Source of the DNA: Thermococcus nautili
GTDB lineage: Archaea > Methanobacteriota_B > Thermococci > Thermococcales > Thermococcaceae
Direction of reading: 5' to 3'
NCBI RefSeq assembly: GCF_000585495.1
Contig: NZ_CP007264.1
Coordinates: forward strand, 1,612,001-1,676,000
Length of the DNA stretch: 64,000 nt
Shown here piece after piece: positions 26,669 to 35,666 of this stretch. Both the position numbers and the translations under genes were made by a program. The notes beneath the pieces were generated by a model. It worked only from the letters and a program-made list of their open reading frames with translations, did not search any database and was not told the origin of the DNA. How positions within the stretch are numbered: the stretch's first letter is position 1; the number at the start of each line of letters is the position of its first letter.

Positions 26669-27157
26669 ATGGTGAAGATAGAGGTAGTTGACATTGAAAA
26701 ACCCGAGGGGGTCGAAGTCATAATCGGACAGGGTAACTTCTCGATATTCACCGTTGATGACCTCGCGAGAGCCCTTCTCACGGCCGTCCCGGGAATAAAG
26801 TTCGGCATAGCCATGAACGAGGCGAAACCACAGCTGACCCGCTACACCGGAAACGACAAGGAGCTTGAAGAGCTAGCCGCGAAGAACGCCGTGAAAATCG
26901 GCGCGGGCCACGTCTTCGTAATCCTAATGAGGAACGCCTTTCCGATAAACGTCCTCAACACCGTCAAGAACCACCCAGCTGTGGCGATGGTCTACGGCGC
27001 CAGTGAGAACCCCTTCCAGGTCATCGTTGCCGAGACCGACCTCGGACGGAGCGTCCTTGGAGTGGTTGACGGCAAGGCCGCGAACAAGATTGAGACCGAG
27101 GAGCAGAGGAAGGAGCGCAGGGAGCTCGTTCAGAAAATCGGCTACACCATCGACTAA
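26669..27157 (+). CDS. Adenosine-specific kinase (DUF355 family)
   Basis: A member of the adenosine-specific kinase family known from the crystal structure of the Pyrobaculum protein PAE2307. It probably phosphorylates adenosine or binds its nucleotides. The 162-residue protein has family features [19 protein letters not shown] and [23 protein letters not shown]-terminal block [20 protein letters not shown]...GVVDG follows. The ATG at 26669 has GGTGGTG upstream. It lies about 40 nt before the dITPase gene. Confidence 0.88.
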   Translation: MVKIEVVDIEKPEGVEVIIGQGNFSIFTVDDLARALLTAVPGIKFGIAMNEAKPQLTRYTGNDKELEELAAKNAVKIGAGHVFVILMRNAFPINVLNTVKNHPAVAMVYGASENPFQVIVAETDLGRSVLGVVDGKAANKIETEEQRKERRELVQKIGYTID

Positions 27158-27197
27158 ACCTTTTAACCCCTCTTTTCTTCTCTTCTCCGGTGGTCTC

Positions 27198-27749
27198 ATG
27201 AGGCTGGCGTTCATAACCTCCAACCTCGGCAAGGTTGAGGAAGCCAGGAAGTACTTCGAGCCCCTTGGGGTTGAGGTCTACCAGCTCCACTTTGAGTATC
27301 CTGAGATACAGGCGGACACCCTTGAGGAGGTTGCAGAATACGGCGCGAAATGGCTGGCTGAGAGAATTGAGGGCCCCTTCTTCCTCGACGACTCGGGCCT
27401 CTTCGTAGAGGCGCTCAAGGGCTTTCCCGGGGTCTACTCGGCCTACGTTTACAAGACCCTTGGCTACAACGGAATCCTCAAGCTCCTTGAGGGCGAGACG
27501 AACAGAAAAGCTTACTTCAAGAGCGTCATAGCCTACTGGGACGGCGAGCTTCACATCTTCACTGGAAGGGTGGACGGCGAGATAACGACCGAGCCGAGGG
27601 GAAGCGGCGGCTTCGGCTTTGACCCAATCTTCAAGCCCGATGGATTCGATAAGACCTTTGCCGAAATGACAACCGAGGAGAAGAACGAAATCTCCCACAG
27701 GGGACGGGCGCTGAGGGCCTTTGCCCAATGGCTAAGGGAAAACCTTTAA
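27198..27749 (+). CDS. XTP/dITP pyrophosphatase (HAM1/RdgB)
   Basis: Removes deaminated purine nucleotides from the pool by cutting them to monophosphates. The 183-residue protein starts [14 protein letters not shown] (substrate loop) and has [21 protein letters not shown] (metal-binding Asp pair). [13 protein letters not shown] and [15 protein letters not shown] follow. The ATG at 27198 has CCGGTGGTCTC upstream; the longer frame is a shadow. The end carries the TATA-like CTTTAAATAAG of the next gene. Confidence 0.93.
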   Translation: MRLAFITSNLGKVEEARKYFEPLGVEVYQLHFEYPEIQADTLEEVAEYGAKWLAERIEGPFFLDDSGLFVEALKGFPGVYSAYVYKTLGYNGILKLLEGETNRKAYFKSVIAYWDGELHIFTGRVDGEITTEPRGSGGFGFDPIFKPDGFDKTFAEMTTEEKNEISHRGRALRAFAQWLRENL

Positions 27750-27808
27750 ATAAGCCTTCTCATCAATCCCATGCGATTGTAGTTGAATAGGTGACGAAGG
27801 GGGTCGCG

Positions 27809-28261
27809 ATGACGGGCAACCTTGATGCCATCGACCTTAGGCTTTTGAAGGAACTGCGCGAGAACGCGAGGGAGAACATAGCGAGCCTCAGCAAGAAGCT
27901 TGGAATACCGAGGACGACGGTCCACTACAGGATTAAGCGCCTTCTCGACGAGGGCATAATAGAGAAGTTCACGGTGAAGCCCAACTACAAGAAGCTCAAC
28001 CTGGGCACGACGGCCTTCATACTCGCCAGATACGACCCCGACTCCGGCTTGACCCAGAGGCAGGTCGCCGAGAGGATAGCGGCACTCGAAGGTGTCTACG
28101 AGGTTCACATAATAGCCGGTGAGTGGGACCTTCTCATAAAGGTCCGCGCCCCCAGCTCTGAGGAAGTCGGTAAAATCGTCGTTGACAAGCTTAGGGAAAT
28201 AAAGGGTGTCGGTCAGACGGTAACCATGGTGTCCTTCGTTACGGTTAAAGAGGAGCTCTGA
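27809..28261 (+). CDS. Lrp/AsnC-family transcription regulator
   Basis: The 150-residue protein has the classic Lrp layout: a helix-turn-helix at about residues 5-55 (ASLSKKLGIPRTTVHYRIKRLLDEG) and the RAM ligand-binding domain (AALEGVYEVHIIAGEWDLLIKVRAPS, then REIKGVGQTVTMVSFV). It probably binds as octamers and senses amino acids. ATG at 27809 is preferred over GTG 27791 because GAAGGGGG lies at proper spacing. CTTTAAATAAG at 27746-27756 is its likely TATA box, inside the stop region of the previous gene. The targets are unknown. Confidence 0.92.
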   Translation: MTGNLDAIDLRLLKELRENARENIASLSKKLGIPRTTVHYRIKRLLDEGIIEKFTVKPNYKKLNLGTTAFILARYDPDSGLTQRQVAERIAALEGVYEVHIIAGEWDLLIKVRAPSSEEVGKIVVDKLREIKGVGQTVTMVSFVTVKEEL

Positions 28262-28268
28262 GGCTTTA

Positions 28269-28325
28269 GGGCGATGATTGGCGTTCTCCTTTCTGATTTA
28301 TGATGATGCGAGGTTTGATGAGCCC
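28269..28325 (+). ncRNA. Candidate C/D box guide RNA
   Basis: In the 63-bp gap between two convergent genes the plus strand reads GGGC / GCGATGA (C-like, 28271-28277) / 15 nt / CTGA (D', 28293-28296) / TTT / ATGATGA (C', 28300-28306) / 11 nt / ATGA (28318-28321) / GCCC. The 57-nt size, the terminal GGGC/GCCC pairing, the 3-nt D'-C' gap and the two guide spacers fit an archaeal C/D sRNA. Against it, the final D box is ATGA, not CTGA, and the C box has one change. Confidence 0.4.
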
Positions 28326-29152
28326 TACATAACGCAGCACTCGTAGATTATCTCGACGTTCCTCACTGTTTTCGCCCACTCGATGACCTTCCTCGGCGGA
28401 TTCGTCAATCTGTCAACTCCTTTCAGAACCGCCCCCCTGTCGAATTCCACCCGCCATCTTCCCGTTGGCCGCATGCAGCCTATGCTCAGCTCCCCGTCAA
28501 AGCGCTCGCGCGCGTACTCGACGACCTTCAGGCTCTCCTCAACGCCCGGTTTCGGGACGTTTTCCATCTCCGTCCCCTTCGTCGGGATGAGAACGTCCAG
28601 CACTAGGACGTCTATCGGGTACTGAGCGAGGAGGTCAATCGCCCGGTACTCCCAGTGGATTCTCCCGAAGTCAAGGCCTATCGTTATGTGGGGCGCCACG
28701 CGGATTCCGTTCTCGGTGAGAAGTTCAACTATGCGAAGGTAATCTTCTACGGTTTTGTCTATCCTGTAAACTCGCCTTATCACGCCGTCATCGCCGACGA
28801 AGTCGAGGGAGACGACATCAACGTATTTCAACCACTCCAAATCGCTCTCGTCTATGAATCCGACGTGGGCGTTGAGCTTCAGGTTCGTTCTCCTCTTAAT
28901 CTCCCTCACTTCGTCCGCGTACTTGTCAATCGGCACCTTCAGGCGTGAATCCATCCCCCCGCTGAGCAGACAGCCCCGCCCGCCGGAGCGCTCAAGGTCG
29001 AGGCAGAAGTTCAGGAGCTCCTTTCGCGTTGGCTTCTTCATGCCCTCGAGGTAGTGCCTCCCGCAGTGGGCGCAGTTGAGCGCGCAGTAGTTTCCGGTGA
29101 GAGAGATTGATGGAAACTTAACTCCAGGAATGTAAATTTTTAATTTCTTCAT
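28325..29152 (-). CDS. Radical SAM protein, possible lipoyl synthase component (LipS-like)
   Basis: The CX3CX2C cluster motif is NYCALNCAHC (C23, C27, C30), followed by RGCLLSGGMDS, KLNAHVGF and HITIGLDFG of a radical-SAM barrel. A late SIGCMRPTGRW and a CysCys end (YECCVM) offer extra cluster ligands. The 275-residue size, these late cysteines and the place next to enolase make it a candidate for one half of the two-protein archaeal lipoyl synthase (LipS1/LipS2) described in T. kodakarensis. That match is inference; older annotations call such proteins biotin-synthase-like. The ATG at 29152 has GGGGTGAG upstream. Confidence 0.7.
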   Translation of the reverse strand: MKKLKIYIPGVKFPSISLTGNYCALNCAHCGRHYLEGMKKPTRKELLNFCLDLERSGGRGCLLSGGMDSRLKVPIDKYADEVREIKRRTNLKLNAHVGFIDESDLEWLKYVDVVSLDFVGDDGVIRRVYRIDKTVEDYLRIVELLTENGIRVAPHITIGLDFGRIHWEYRAIDLLAQYPIDVLVLDVLIPTKGTEMENVPKPGVEESLKVVEYARERFDGELSIGCMRPTGRWRVEFDRGAVLKGVDRLTNPPRKVIEWAKTVRNVEIIYECCVM

Positions 29153-29331
29153 TTAACTCACCCCTGGGGGTTGTAGGGGGCGGAGCCCCCTCCGGTGTTT
29201 AAAGGAGAAGGAAGGGTTTGGATACTTTTGAGCTTTCTTTCCCTCATCAAAGCACCCGGATGGAATGAGAAGAGAGGGTTAAAACTCTAACTGGACGTTT
29301 GTGGGAAAATGGTAAAAGCAAGAAAAGGTAA
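29153..29331. other. Intergenic region with GC-rich palindrome
   Basis: It holds the 17-bp palindrome AGGGGGC-gga-GCCCCCT (29175-29191), identical to that at 5301-5317, next to CCCCTGGGGG (29161-29170). T-rich minus-strand sequence near 29310-29330 (TTACCTTTTCTTGCTTTTACC) follows the enolase stop and is a likely terminator. Confidence 0.5.
29175..29191. repeat. Second copy of a 17-bp GC-rich palindrome
   Basis: This is identical to bases 5301-5317. Both copies are intergenic and both lie near a second CCCC-GGGG palindrome, suggesting a dispersed short repeat family. Confidence 0.7.
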
Positions 29332-30624
29332 TCAGAGGAACGGGTTGCGGAACTTCTTGCCCGGATATATCGCCACTCCTTCAAGCTCCTCCTCTATGCG
29401 GATGAGCTGGTTGTACTTGGCGTTCCTGTCGCTTCTGGCTGGAGCGCCGGTCTTTATCTGGCCGGCGTTGATGGCAACGGCTATGTCGGCTATAGTGCTG
29501 TCCTCGGTCTCTCCGCTCCTGTGGGAGACAACGACTCCATAGCCGGCCCTAAAGGCGGTGTAGGCGGCATCTATCGCCTCGCTCAGCGTTCCAATCTGGT
29601 TGACCTTGAGGAGGAGCGCGTTTGCTGCGCCGAGCTCGATGCCCTTCCTTATCCTCTTCGGGTTGGTGACGAAGAGGTCGTCGCCGACTATCTGTACCTT
29701 CCTTCCGAGTTCCTTCGTTATCTCGACGAAGCCCTCCCAGTCCTCCTCGTGGAACGGGTCCTCAATCGAGACTATCGGGTACTTGCTCACGAGTTCCTTG
29801 TAGAGCTCAAGGAGCTCTCCGCGGTCGTACTCCTTTCCACCAACGACGTACTTGCCGAGCTTCTCGTCGTAGAACTCGCTTGAGGCCGGGTCGAGGGCGA
29901 AGGCTATCTCGTCGCCGACCTTGTAGCCGGTCTCCTCGATGGCCTCGGTGAGGAGGTCGAGGGCCTCGCTCGGCTCCTTGAGTGGCGGGGCGAATCCGCC
30001 CTCGTCGCCGACGTTGACGGCGTTCTTGCCGTACTTCTCGGCTATGACCTTCTTGAGGGTGTGGTAGGTCTCGGAGACCCACATTATTCCCTCGCGGAAG
30101 CTCTTAGCCCCAACGGGCATTATCATGAACTCCTGGAAGTCCAGCTCGTTGCCGGCATGCACACCTCCGTTGATGACGTTGCTCATCGGAACCGGCATGA
30201 CGTAGGCGTTGGTTCCGCCGATGTACTGGTAGAGGGGCAACCCGAGGGCGTTCGCGGCGGCCTTGGCAACGGCCAGGGAAACGCCGAGGATTGCGTTGGC
30301 GCCGAGGTTGCTCTTGTTCTCGGTACCGTCGAGCTCAATCATGAGCATGTCAATGTCCCTCTGCCAGGTGACGTCCATTCCAATGATTTCTGGTGCTATA
30401 ATCTTGTTGACGTTCTCAACCGCCCTCCTGACGCCCTTTCCGTGGAAGCGCTTTCCGCCGTCGCGGAGCTCGACCGCTTCGTGGGTTCCGGTTGAGGCAC
30501 CGCTTGGAACCGCGGCACGTCCCATGCTGACGGGGGTGTAAACCTCGACCTCAACGGTTGGGTTTCCCCTGCTGTCGAGGATTTCCCTCGCTATAACCGC
30601 CGTAATCTCGAACGGGTTCTCCAT
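29332..30624 (-). CDS. eno: Enolase
   Basis: Dehydrates 2-phosphoglycerate to phosphoenolpyruvate. The 430-residue protein shows [14 protein letters not shown] near the start and the loop SGASTG. Metal ligands lie in [20 protein letters not shown] and [10 protein letters not shown]; the catalytic lysines lie in [10 protein letters not shown] and the SHRSGETED block. The ATG at 30624 has GAGGTGATTAGC upstream. It is a single gene with a terminator before the radical SAM gene. Confidence 0.97.
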   Translation of the reverse strand: MENPFEITAVIAREILDSRGNPTVEVEVYTPVSMGRAAVPSGASTGTHEAVELRDGGKRFHGKGVRRAVENVNKIIAPEIIGMDVTWQRDIDMLMIELDGTENKSNLGANAILGVSLAVAKAAANALGLPLYQYIGGTNAYVMPVPMSNVINGGVHAGNELDFQEFMIMPVGAKSFREGIMWVSETYHTLKKVIAEKYGKNAVNVGDEGGFAPPLKEPSEALDLLTEAIEETGYKVGDEIAFALDPASSEFYDEKLGKYVVGGKEYDRGELLELYKELVSKYPIVSIEDPFHEEDWEGFVEITKELGRKVQIVGDDLFVTNPKRIRKGIELGAANALLLKVNQIGTLSEAIDAAYTAFRAGYGVVVSHRSGETEDSTIADIAVAINAGQIKTGAPARSDRNAKYNQLIRIEEELEGVAIYPGKKFRNPFL

Positions 30625-30707
30625 GCTAATCACCTCGGGTGATATTTTTCCTTCCCCAAATATAAAGTTGGCGATGGGCTTTTAAACTGCCCCGTTGAGG
30701 CCGGAAC

Positions 30708-31016
30708 ATGGACTGGAAGAGGAAGCTCCGGGAGGAGGGTTACATCGAGCTCGAAGGCATTAGAATCGAGCTGAGCCTCGACAACACCTTCATGGACATC
30801 GACTACATTCCGAGGATTCTCGTCTACTCCGAGGAAACCGGGCGCTGGCACGTCCTCAGGAACCCCATTCCCAAGGGCAGAACGCTGGAGGAGAACTGGG
30901 ACAACGCGGTTAAGGTTCTTGAGGCCATAGCTCGGGGAGAGGTCAAACCTGACCTCGGGGAGCCTAAGATAGAAAAGCGGCTGACATCGGTGCTGAAAAA
31001 GCTGGATGCGCTTTGA
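30708..31016 (+). CDS. Conserved small protein, unknown
   Basis: A soluble 102-residue protein with a beta-rich first half (YIELEGIRIELSLDNTFMDIDYIPRILVY) and a charged helical end. No motif is recognised. The ATG at 30708 lies about 20 nt after a CTTTTAAAC element, so the message is probably leaderless or nearly so. It stands alone between enolase (divergent) and deoC. Confidence 0.65.
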   Translation: MDWKRKLREEGYIELEGIRIELSLDNTFMDIDYIPRILVYSEETGRWHVLRNPIPKGRTLEENWDNAVKVLEAIARGEVKPDLGEPKIEKRLTSVLKKLDAL

Positions 31017-31104
31017 AAATTCTCCATGCTTCGGGTTTTTCTCCAAACGGGGGAGAGAAAACGCTAAATAGTTCTTCCAAGCTACCGACTTTAGGTGGTC
31101 ATTG

Positions 31105-31776
31105 ATGGACGCCCGTGAGATTGCACGCTACATAGACCATACCAACCTCAAGCCCTACGCGACAAGGGAGGACATCATAAAGCTCTGCGATGAGGCGATT
31201 CAGTACGGCTTCTACGCTGTCTGTGTTAACCCCTACCGCGTCAAGCTCGCTAAGGACTACCTGCGCGAGAAGCAGGTAGACGTCAAGGTCGCGAGCGTCA
31301 TCGGCTTCCCCCTCGGCGCGACGCCGACCGAGGTTAAGGTCTTTGAGGCGAGGAAAGCCCTTGAGGACGGTGCCGACGAGCTCGACATGGTCATCAACAT
31401 AGGTGCCCTCAAGGATAAGGACTACGACTACGTGAAGAGGGACATAGAGGAGGTCGTCAAGGTAGCCCACGAGAGAGGGGCAAAGGTCAAGGTCATAATC
31501 GAGACCTGTTACCTCACCGAGGAGGAGAAGGTCAAGGCCTGTGAGCTGGCCAAAGAGGCCGGAGCGGACTTCGTGAAGACCTCGACCGGTTTCGGAACTG
31601 GGGGAGCGACGGTTGAGGACGTCAGGCTGATGAGGAAGGTAGTTGGTTCAGAGATGGGCGTTAAAGCGGCCGGCGGAATCAGAACCTACGAGCAGGCCGT
31701 TGAGATGATTGAGGCCGGGGCCAGCAGGATTGGAACATCGAGTGGTGTAAAAATTGTGGAAGGTGCCCCGAAATGA
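31105..31776 (+). CDS. deoC: Deoxyribose-phosphate aldolase
   Basis: Splits 2-deoxyribose 5-phosphate into glyceraldehyde 3-phosphate and acetaldehyde. The 223-residue protein shows the Schiff-base lysine K158 in [11 protein letters not shown]94 in ELDMVINIG and the proton-relay lysine K187 in GVKAAGGI. The ATG at 31105 follows AGGTGGTCATTG, with a CGCTAAATAG TATA element near 31058-31068. Its stop overlaps the DUF1884 start (ATGA), the tightest form of coupling. In encapsulin surveys DeoC is a proposed cargo of that neighbour. Confidence 0.96.
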   Translation: MDAREIARYIDHTNLKPYATREDIIKLCDEAIQYGFYAVCVNPYRVKLAKDYLREKQVDVKVASVIGFPLGATPTEVKVFEARKALEDGADELDMVINIGALKDKDYDYVKRDIEEVVKVAHERGAKVKVIIETCYLTEEEKVKACELAKEAGADFVKTSTGFGTGGATVEDVRLMRKVVGSEMGVKAAGGIRTYEQAVEMIEAGASRIGTSSGVKIVEGAPK

Positions 31777-32057
31777 ACGAGCTCAGGGAAGTCGTCCTGA
31801 GGGCGATTGAGGAGCTTAAGAACGATGGCATGAACCCTGACGTCATGCTTGCGGGGCCGGGATTTATCGAGCACTCCAAGGATTTCCTCACGGGTCTCGG
31901 GCTTAAGATTTACCGCATAGAAGAGCTTGGCTACGATGCGGTTATTGCCGACTCGGCCTACCTTGGTCAGATTAAGAAGGCTTCGCGCAGGATTTCTGTT
32001 GAGCCGTTCCTTGAAGAAAAAAGGGTCTGGGAAGAAATAGAGAAGCTTGATGTTTAA
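31773..32057 (+). CDS. DUF1884 protein, family 4A encapsulin-like shell protein
   Basis: The 94-residue alpha/beta protein matches the DUF1884 group ([35 protein letters not shown]). Genome surveys proposed that these are truncated HK97-fold A-domain proteins, named family 4A encapsulins, found mainly in hyperthermophiles beside genes for metabolic enzymes including DeoC. That is just the arrangement here: the ATG at 31773 overlaps the deoC stop by four bases. Whether the protein forms a closed shell is not known, and no targeting peptide is obvious on DeoC. It overlaps the convergent ECF-S gene by 4 bp. Confidence 0.82.
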   Translation: MNELREVVLRAIEELKNDGMNPDVMLAGPGFIEHSKDFLTGLGLKIYRIEELGYDAVIADSAYLGQIKKASRRISVEPFLEEKRVWEEIEKLDV

Positions 32058-32653
32058 AGCAGGCTCTCGATTTCTGGATACCTTTTCTTTATTGCGTTTG
32101 CTAGCCCCGTGCCGACGACTATTCCAGTAACCGCCTGTACAAGGTTCACTGGAAGCTCGGAGTACGCCGCGGCGAAACCGAAGGCGTAGTACTCGAAGAC
32201 GAAGTAGCCGGAGACCATTAGGATTCCACCTATCGTCCCTGCTACTATGAGGCCTGCCGTCCCCTCAAGCTTCTGGGATATGTAGCCAACGGCAAGACCC
32301 TCAATGCCCTTGATAACCAGTGTTATCGGTGCCCATCCGGGATAGCCGGATATGACGTCTCCAAGCGCCGAGCCGACGCCTCCCGCAAAGGCCCCTATGA
32401 CGGGTCCGAAGACCATTGCCACAAACATAACCATCGTGTCGCCGAAGTTTATGTATCCGTTAGTCGCCGGCACGGGTATGTTCACAACCTTCGTGGCGAC
32501 GGCAACGAGAGCGGTTGAAATCCCCGCAACGGCAACAACGTTGACGCTCCTGAATTTCTCGCGGTTTAACCAGAGGTATAGCCCGAACAGGCCTATTGCA
32601 ACCGCGAAGGCATAGGGCGCGTACCTTGAGAGTTCAACGAGTGCCTCGTCCAT
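32054..32653 (-). CDS. ECF transporter substrate-binding (S) component, probably riboflavin-type
   Basis: The 199-residue integral membrane protein has six hydrophobic segments and the pattern of ECF S components: TKVVNIPVPATNGYINFGDTMVMFVAMVFGPVIGAFAGGVGSALGD and a later IKGIEGLAVGYI. It would bind a vitamin and pass it on with shared EcfA/EcfT proteins that are not in this window. The riboflavin-type assignment follows the family with the NFGD motif. The ATG at 32653 has CCGGTGGTTGA upstream. Confidence 0.85.
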   Translation of the reverse strand: MDEALVELSRYAPYAFAVAIGLFGLYLWLNREKFRSVNVVAVAGISTALVAVATKVVNIPVPATNGYINFGDTMVMFVAMVFGPVIGAFAGGVGSALGDVISGYPGWAPITLVIKGIEGLAVGYISQKLEGTAGLIVAGTIGGILMVSGYFVFEYYAFGFAAAYSELPVNLVQAVTGIVVGTGLANAIKKRYPEIESLL

Positions 32654-32693
32654 TCAACCACCGGAATAGAAAAGGGAGAAGGGGTTAAAAACT

Positions 32694-34031
32694 TCACTTG
32701 AGGGCGGCCTTGAGGGCGTCCTCGAATATCTCCATCGCGACGTCTATCTCTTCCTTGGTGACGACCAGCGGCGGGATGAACCTTATGCTGTTGTCGCCAC
32801 AGCCGAGAAGAACGAGACCGCGCTTCGCAGCCTCTCCGACAATCCTGTCCCTGAGCTCGGGATACTTCTCCTTGGTGTCCTTGCTCTTGACAATCTCGAC
32901 GGCCTGCGCGAGACCGAGACCACGGGCATCGCCAATGACCTCGTAGTTCTCCTTGAACTCCTCGAGTATCTTGTGGAGGTAGTCTCCGACCTCCTGGACG
33001 TGCGGGAGGAGCTCCTTGACAATCTCAACGACCTCTATTCCAGCCGCTATTGCAACGGGGTTGCCACCGAAGGTGGTCGCGTGCCTTCCGGGCTTGTCGA
33101 AGCTTATATCCTTCCTGTGGACGACACCTGCCAACGGAAGTCCACCGCCGATGGCCTTACCGAACTGGATGAGGTCCGGCTCAACTCCGAAGTGCTCGAT
33201 GGCCCAGAACTTTCCGGTCCTGCCTATGCCCATCTGAACCTCGTCGTCGGCGAGGAGTATTCCGTACTCGTCGGCGAACTTCTTGAGCTCCTTGAAGAAG
33301 TTCTTCGGCGGGACGACGTAGCCGCCTTCACCCTGTATCGGCTCGAAGAATATCGCGCCAATCTCGTGGGGTGGAACGTGCCTGAAGACGTACTCCTCTA
33401 TGAAGTCGAGAACGCGGTTTATGAGCTCGTCCGGCTCGTCGTAGCCGTCAATTCCCCAGGTGTTCCTGTAGGGGTTCGGGTAGGGTATGTGAGTAACGCC
33501 CGGCATGGTCGGGAAGAAGCCGTCCTGCTGGACCCACTTGCTCGCGGTAAGGCTGAGAACGGCCTGGGTCCTTCCGTGGAACGCGTGGTAAAACGCCAAG
33601 AACTGCTTCCTTCCGGTTCCGTACTTGACGAGCTTCATAGCGGCCTCGTTGGCCTCGGCACCGCTGTTGCTGTAGACAACTTTCTTCTCGAAGTCACCCG
33701 GAGCGAGCTCGATGAGCTTCTCGGCGAGGATAACCGCGTTCTCGTAGAAGAAGTCGGTGAGCGAGTAGTGGGTGAACTTCTCGGCCTGCTTCTTTATCGC
33801 CTCGACGACGCGCGGATGGGCGTGGCCGACGTTTATAACTCCAACACCGCTCGCGAAGTCGTAGAAGACGTTTCCGTCAACGTCGTAAACCCTTATTCCC
33901 TCACCGCGCTCTATGACTATCGGAAGGTTCTCGGGGTCCTGGGTTGTAGTGGCGAGATACTTGAAGTTCCTTTCAATTATCTCCTTGGCCTTCGGCCCGG
34001 GGAGTTCCTTAACGTTCGGTCTAACCACCAT
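32694..34031 (-). CDS. Class III aminotransferase, probable ornithine omega-aminotransferase
   Basis: The 445-residue PLP enzyme shows [56 protein letters not shown] and the PLP lysine in [16 protein letters not shown]. By gene order (next to thioredoxin reductase and the ECF-S/DUF1884/deoC set) it corresponds to what I remember as T. kodakarensis TK2101, reported as an ornithine omega-aminotransferase. Annotation as acetylornithine or 4-aminobutyrate aminotransferase is also plausible. The ATG at 34031 has CGGTGATGGAC upstream and the TATA element GTTATATAG at 34063-34071. Confidence 0.9.
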   Translation of the reverse strand: MVVRPNVKELPGPKAKEIIERNFKYLATTTQDPENLPIVIERGEGIRVYDVDGNVFYDFASGVGVINVGHAHPRVVEAIKKQAEKFTHYSLTDFFYENAVILAEKLIELAPGDFEKKVVYSNSGAEANEAAMKLVKYGTGRKQFLAFYHAFHGRTQAVLSLTASKWVQQDGFFPTMPGVTHIPYPNPYRNTWGIDGYDEPDELINRVLDFIEEYVFRHVPPHEIGAIFFEPIQGEGGYVVPPKNFFKELKKFADEYGILLADDEVQMGIGRTGKFWAIEHFGVEPDLIQFGKAIGGGLPLAGVVHRKDISFDKPGRHATTFGGNPVAIAAGIEVVEIVKELLPHVQEVGDYLHKILEEFKENYEVIGDARGLGLAQAVEIVKSKDTKEKYPELRDRIVGEAAKRGLVLLGCGDNSIRFIPPLVVTKEEIDVAMEIFEDALKAALK

Positions 34032-34040
34032 GTCCATCAC

Positions 34041-34205
34041 CGGGCGAAGCTCGACGTTCGACTATATAACTCTATGCTCAAGGATGAACATCTTTGACCG
34101 AAAGTTTTTCGATAAGCTTCCTGGAAGGTTGAATTCTGAAAGCTCCCGGTGAAGCGGGGGAGCAAAGTTAATAAACTTGAGTGAGTGTTTCACTTCGGTG
34201 AGTGC
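34041..34205. promoter_or_regulatory. Divergent promoters of the aminotransferase and small membrane genes
   Basis: GTTATATAG on the minus strand (34063-34071) drives the aminotransferase gene. AGTTAATAAAC on the plus strand (34167-34177) lies about 30-40 nt before the GTG codons at 34206/34209. AGTGAgtgtTTCACT next to it is a small inverted repeat. Confidence 0.45.
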
Positions 34206-34455
34206 GTGGTGAGAAAGGAAAGTCAGAAGCGCTTCGATGGTAAAACGTTCTCAGTTCTATTCTTTGTGAACCTTTTCATGTTCACCGTTGTTGAGTCACT
34301 CCTTAAGTGGAGATGGCCTGGTTGAAGGTCTCTGGCTGTTTTTGAAGCTCCTGCCCTGGTGGATTTTGATGGTTTTTCTCGTGGCTTTGAGCCTGGATAA
34401 GAGCCTCCTCTTCGATGACGATGAGGAAGATAGTGAATTGGGGGTGTTTGAATGA
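34206..34455 (+). pseudogene. Frameshifted small two-segment membrane protein
   Basis: GTG at 34206 (or 34209) opens a frame (VRKESQKRFDGKTFSVLFFVNLFMFTVVESLLK) that stops at 34325. The next frame over continues with GDGLVEGLWLFLKLLPWWILMVFLVALSLDKSLLFDDDEEDSELGVFE and stops at 34453-34455. That stop overlaps the ATG of the next gene (ATGA at 34452), which supports it being real coding sequence. A single indel around 34300-34320 would join them into a protein of about 82 residues. If not broken, it is a shorter gene with a late start. Confidence 0.55.
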
Positions 34456-34673
34456 GGAGGTGTTTTCTTTTCTTGATTGTGTTTTTGACGATAACATTGG
34501 TGACCGGAGATAATTACACTGTAGATGTGATAATTTTCACATTCCTGGGTTATCTATGTGGAATAATAGACTCCGGTTCAACGACGAAAATTAAAGAGCC
34601 CTACATCATCGGCGATTCCAACGAAATCGTTTACTTGACGAAGGAAGAGCTAAAGAAGAGAATGGAGGGCTAA
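34452..34673 (+). CDS. Small membrane protein of the KEPYIIG family
   Basis: The 73-residue protein has two hydrophobic segments (residues 3-18 and 26-39) and the tail KEPYIIGDSNEIVYLTKEELKKR. It is a clear paralogue of the protein at 20750-21028. Its ATG overlaps the stop of the preceding small membrane gene by ATGA. The stop at 34673 touches the convergent trxB stop at 34674. Function unknown. Confidence 0.65.
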   Translation: MRRCFLFLIVFLTITLVTGDNYTVDVIIFTFLGYLCGIIDSGSTTKIKEPYIIGDSNEIVYLTKEELKKRMEG

Positions 34674-35666
34674 TCACTCCCCGTTCTTCTCTCCCCACTT
34701 CTCAAGGAACTCCTTGGCGGAATTTGCCGCTATCGCTCCCTGGCCGACCGCGACCGCAATCTGCTTGAAGACGTTGGTTATGTCGCCGGCCGCGAATATG
34801 CCCGGAACCTTGGTGCGCATGTACATGTCCACCGGAATGTAGCCGTAGTCGTCGGTTATGCCGAGGTGCTTGACGAAATCCGTTTTGGGCTCGTAGCCTA
34901 TGAAGATGAAGACTCCATCGACCTTCATCTCCTTCTCCTCGCCGGTCTTGACGTTCTTCAGCCTCACCGCCTCGACCTTGTCCTTTCCAATTATCTCGGT
35001 GACGACGGTGTCGAGTATCGCCGGAATCCCGCTCTCCCTGAAGCGGTCCTGCAGTATCTTGTCGGCCCTGAACTTGTCGCGCCTGTGGACGAGCGTTACA
35101 TCAACGCCGATGCTCTTGAGGTAGAGGGCCTCCTGTAAAGCGGTGTTTCCACCGCCGACGACGATGACCTTCTTGCCCTTGAAGAGCGGGCCGTCGCACG
35201 TTGCACAGTAGGAAACTCCCCTTCCTGTGAACTCCTCCTCGCCCGGAACCTTGAGCTTCCTCGGCGAGGCTCCGACCGCTATGATTATCGTCTTCCCGCG
35301 GTACTCTTTGCCGTTCTTGGTCTTCACGGTGAACTTGCACGGGCCCTCGTAGTAGGCGCATTCAGCGGGGTCAATCCTCTCGACCTCGTCGAAGACCACC
35401 TCAACGCCGAGCCTCTTGACCTGCTCGTGCATCCTGTTGGTCAGCTCCGAACCGCTGATTCCCTCGGGGAAGCCGGGGTAGTTCTCTATGAGGTCTGTTA
35501 AGGCCATGTTTCCGCCCAGGTCCTTGCTGATAATCAGCGTGTCGAGGCCGAAGCGCTTGGCGTATATCGCCGCCGTAAAGCCCGCTGGGCCAGCTCCGAT
35601 GATGAGGACGTCCCAGAGCTTCTTCTCGTACTCACCACCGCGTGAGAATCCTCCAAGGCTGAACAT
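34674..35666 (-). CDS. trxB: Thioredoxin reductase
   Basis: Reduces a thioredoxin-like protein, probably a protein disulfide oxidoreductase, with NAD(P)H and FAD. The 330-residue protein has the FAD loop GAGPAGFTAAIYAKR, the redox-active CATCD, and the NAD(P) loop GGGNTALQEALYL. The end has FAAGDITNVFKQIAVAVGQG. The ATG at 35666 follows GGAGGTGGGAGAG, with TATA element CTTTTAAATAAC near 35698-35708. In Thermococcales this enzyme is tied to the SurR redox switch. Confidence 0.95.
   Translation of the reverse strand: MFSLGGFSRGGEYEKKLWDVLIIGAGPAGFTAAIYAKRFGLDTLIISKDLGGNMALTDLIENYPGFPEGISGSELTNRMHEQVKRLGVEVVFDEVERIDPAECAYYEGPCKFTVKTKNGKEYRGKTIIIAVGASPRKLKVPGEEEFTGRGVSYCATCDGPLFKGKKVIVVGGGNTALQEALYLKSIGVDVTLVHRRDKFRADKILQDRFRESGIPAILDTVVTEIIGKDKVEAVRLKNVKTGEEKEMKVDGVFIFIGYEPKTDFVKHLGITDDYGYIPVDMYMRTKVPGIFAAGDITNVFKQIAVAVGQGAIAANSAKEFLEKWGEKNGE

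Noticed and set aside
32973-34097. 374-residue frame opposite the aminotransferase gene
   Set aside because: Antisense shadow of a clear PLP enzyme in GC-rich DNA.
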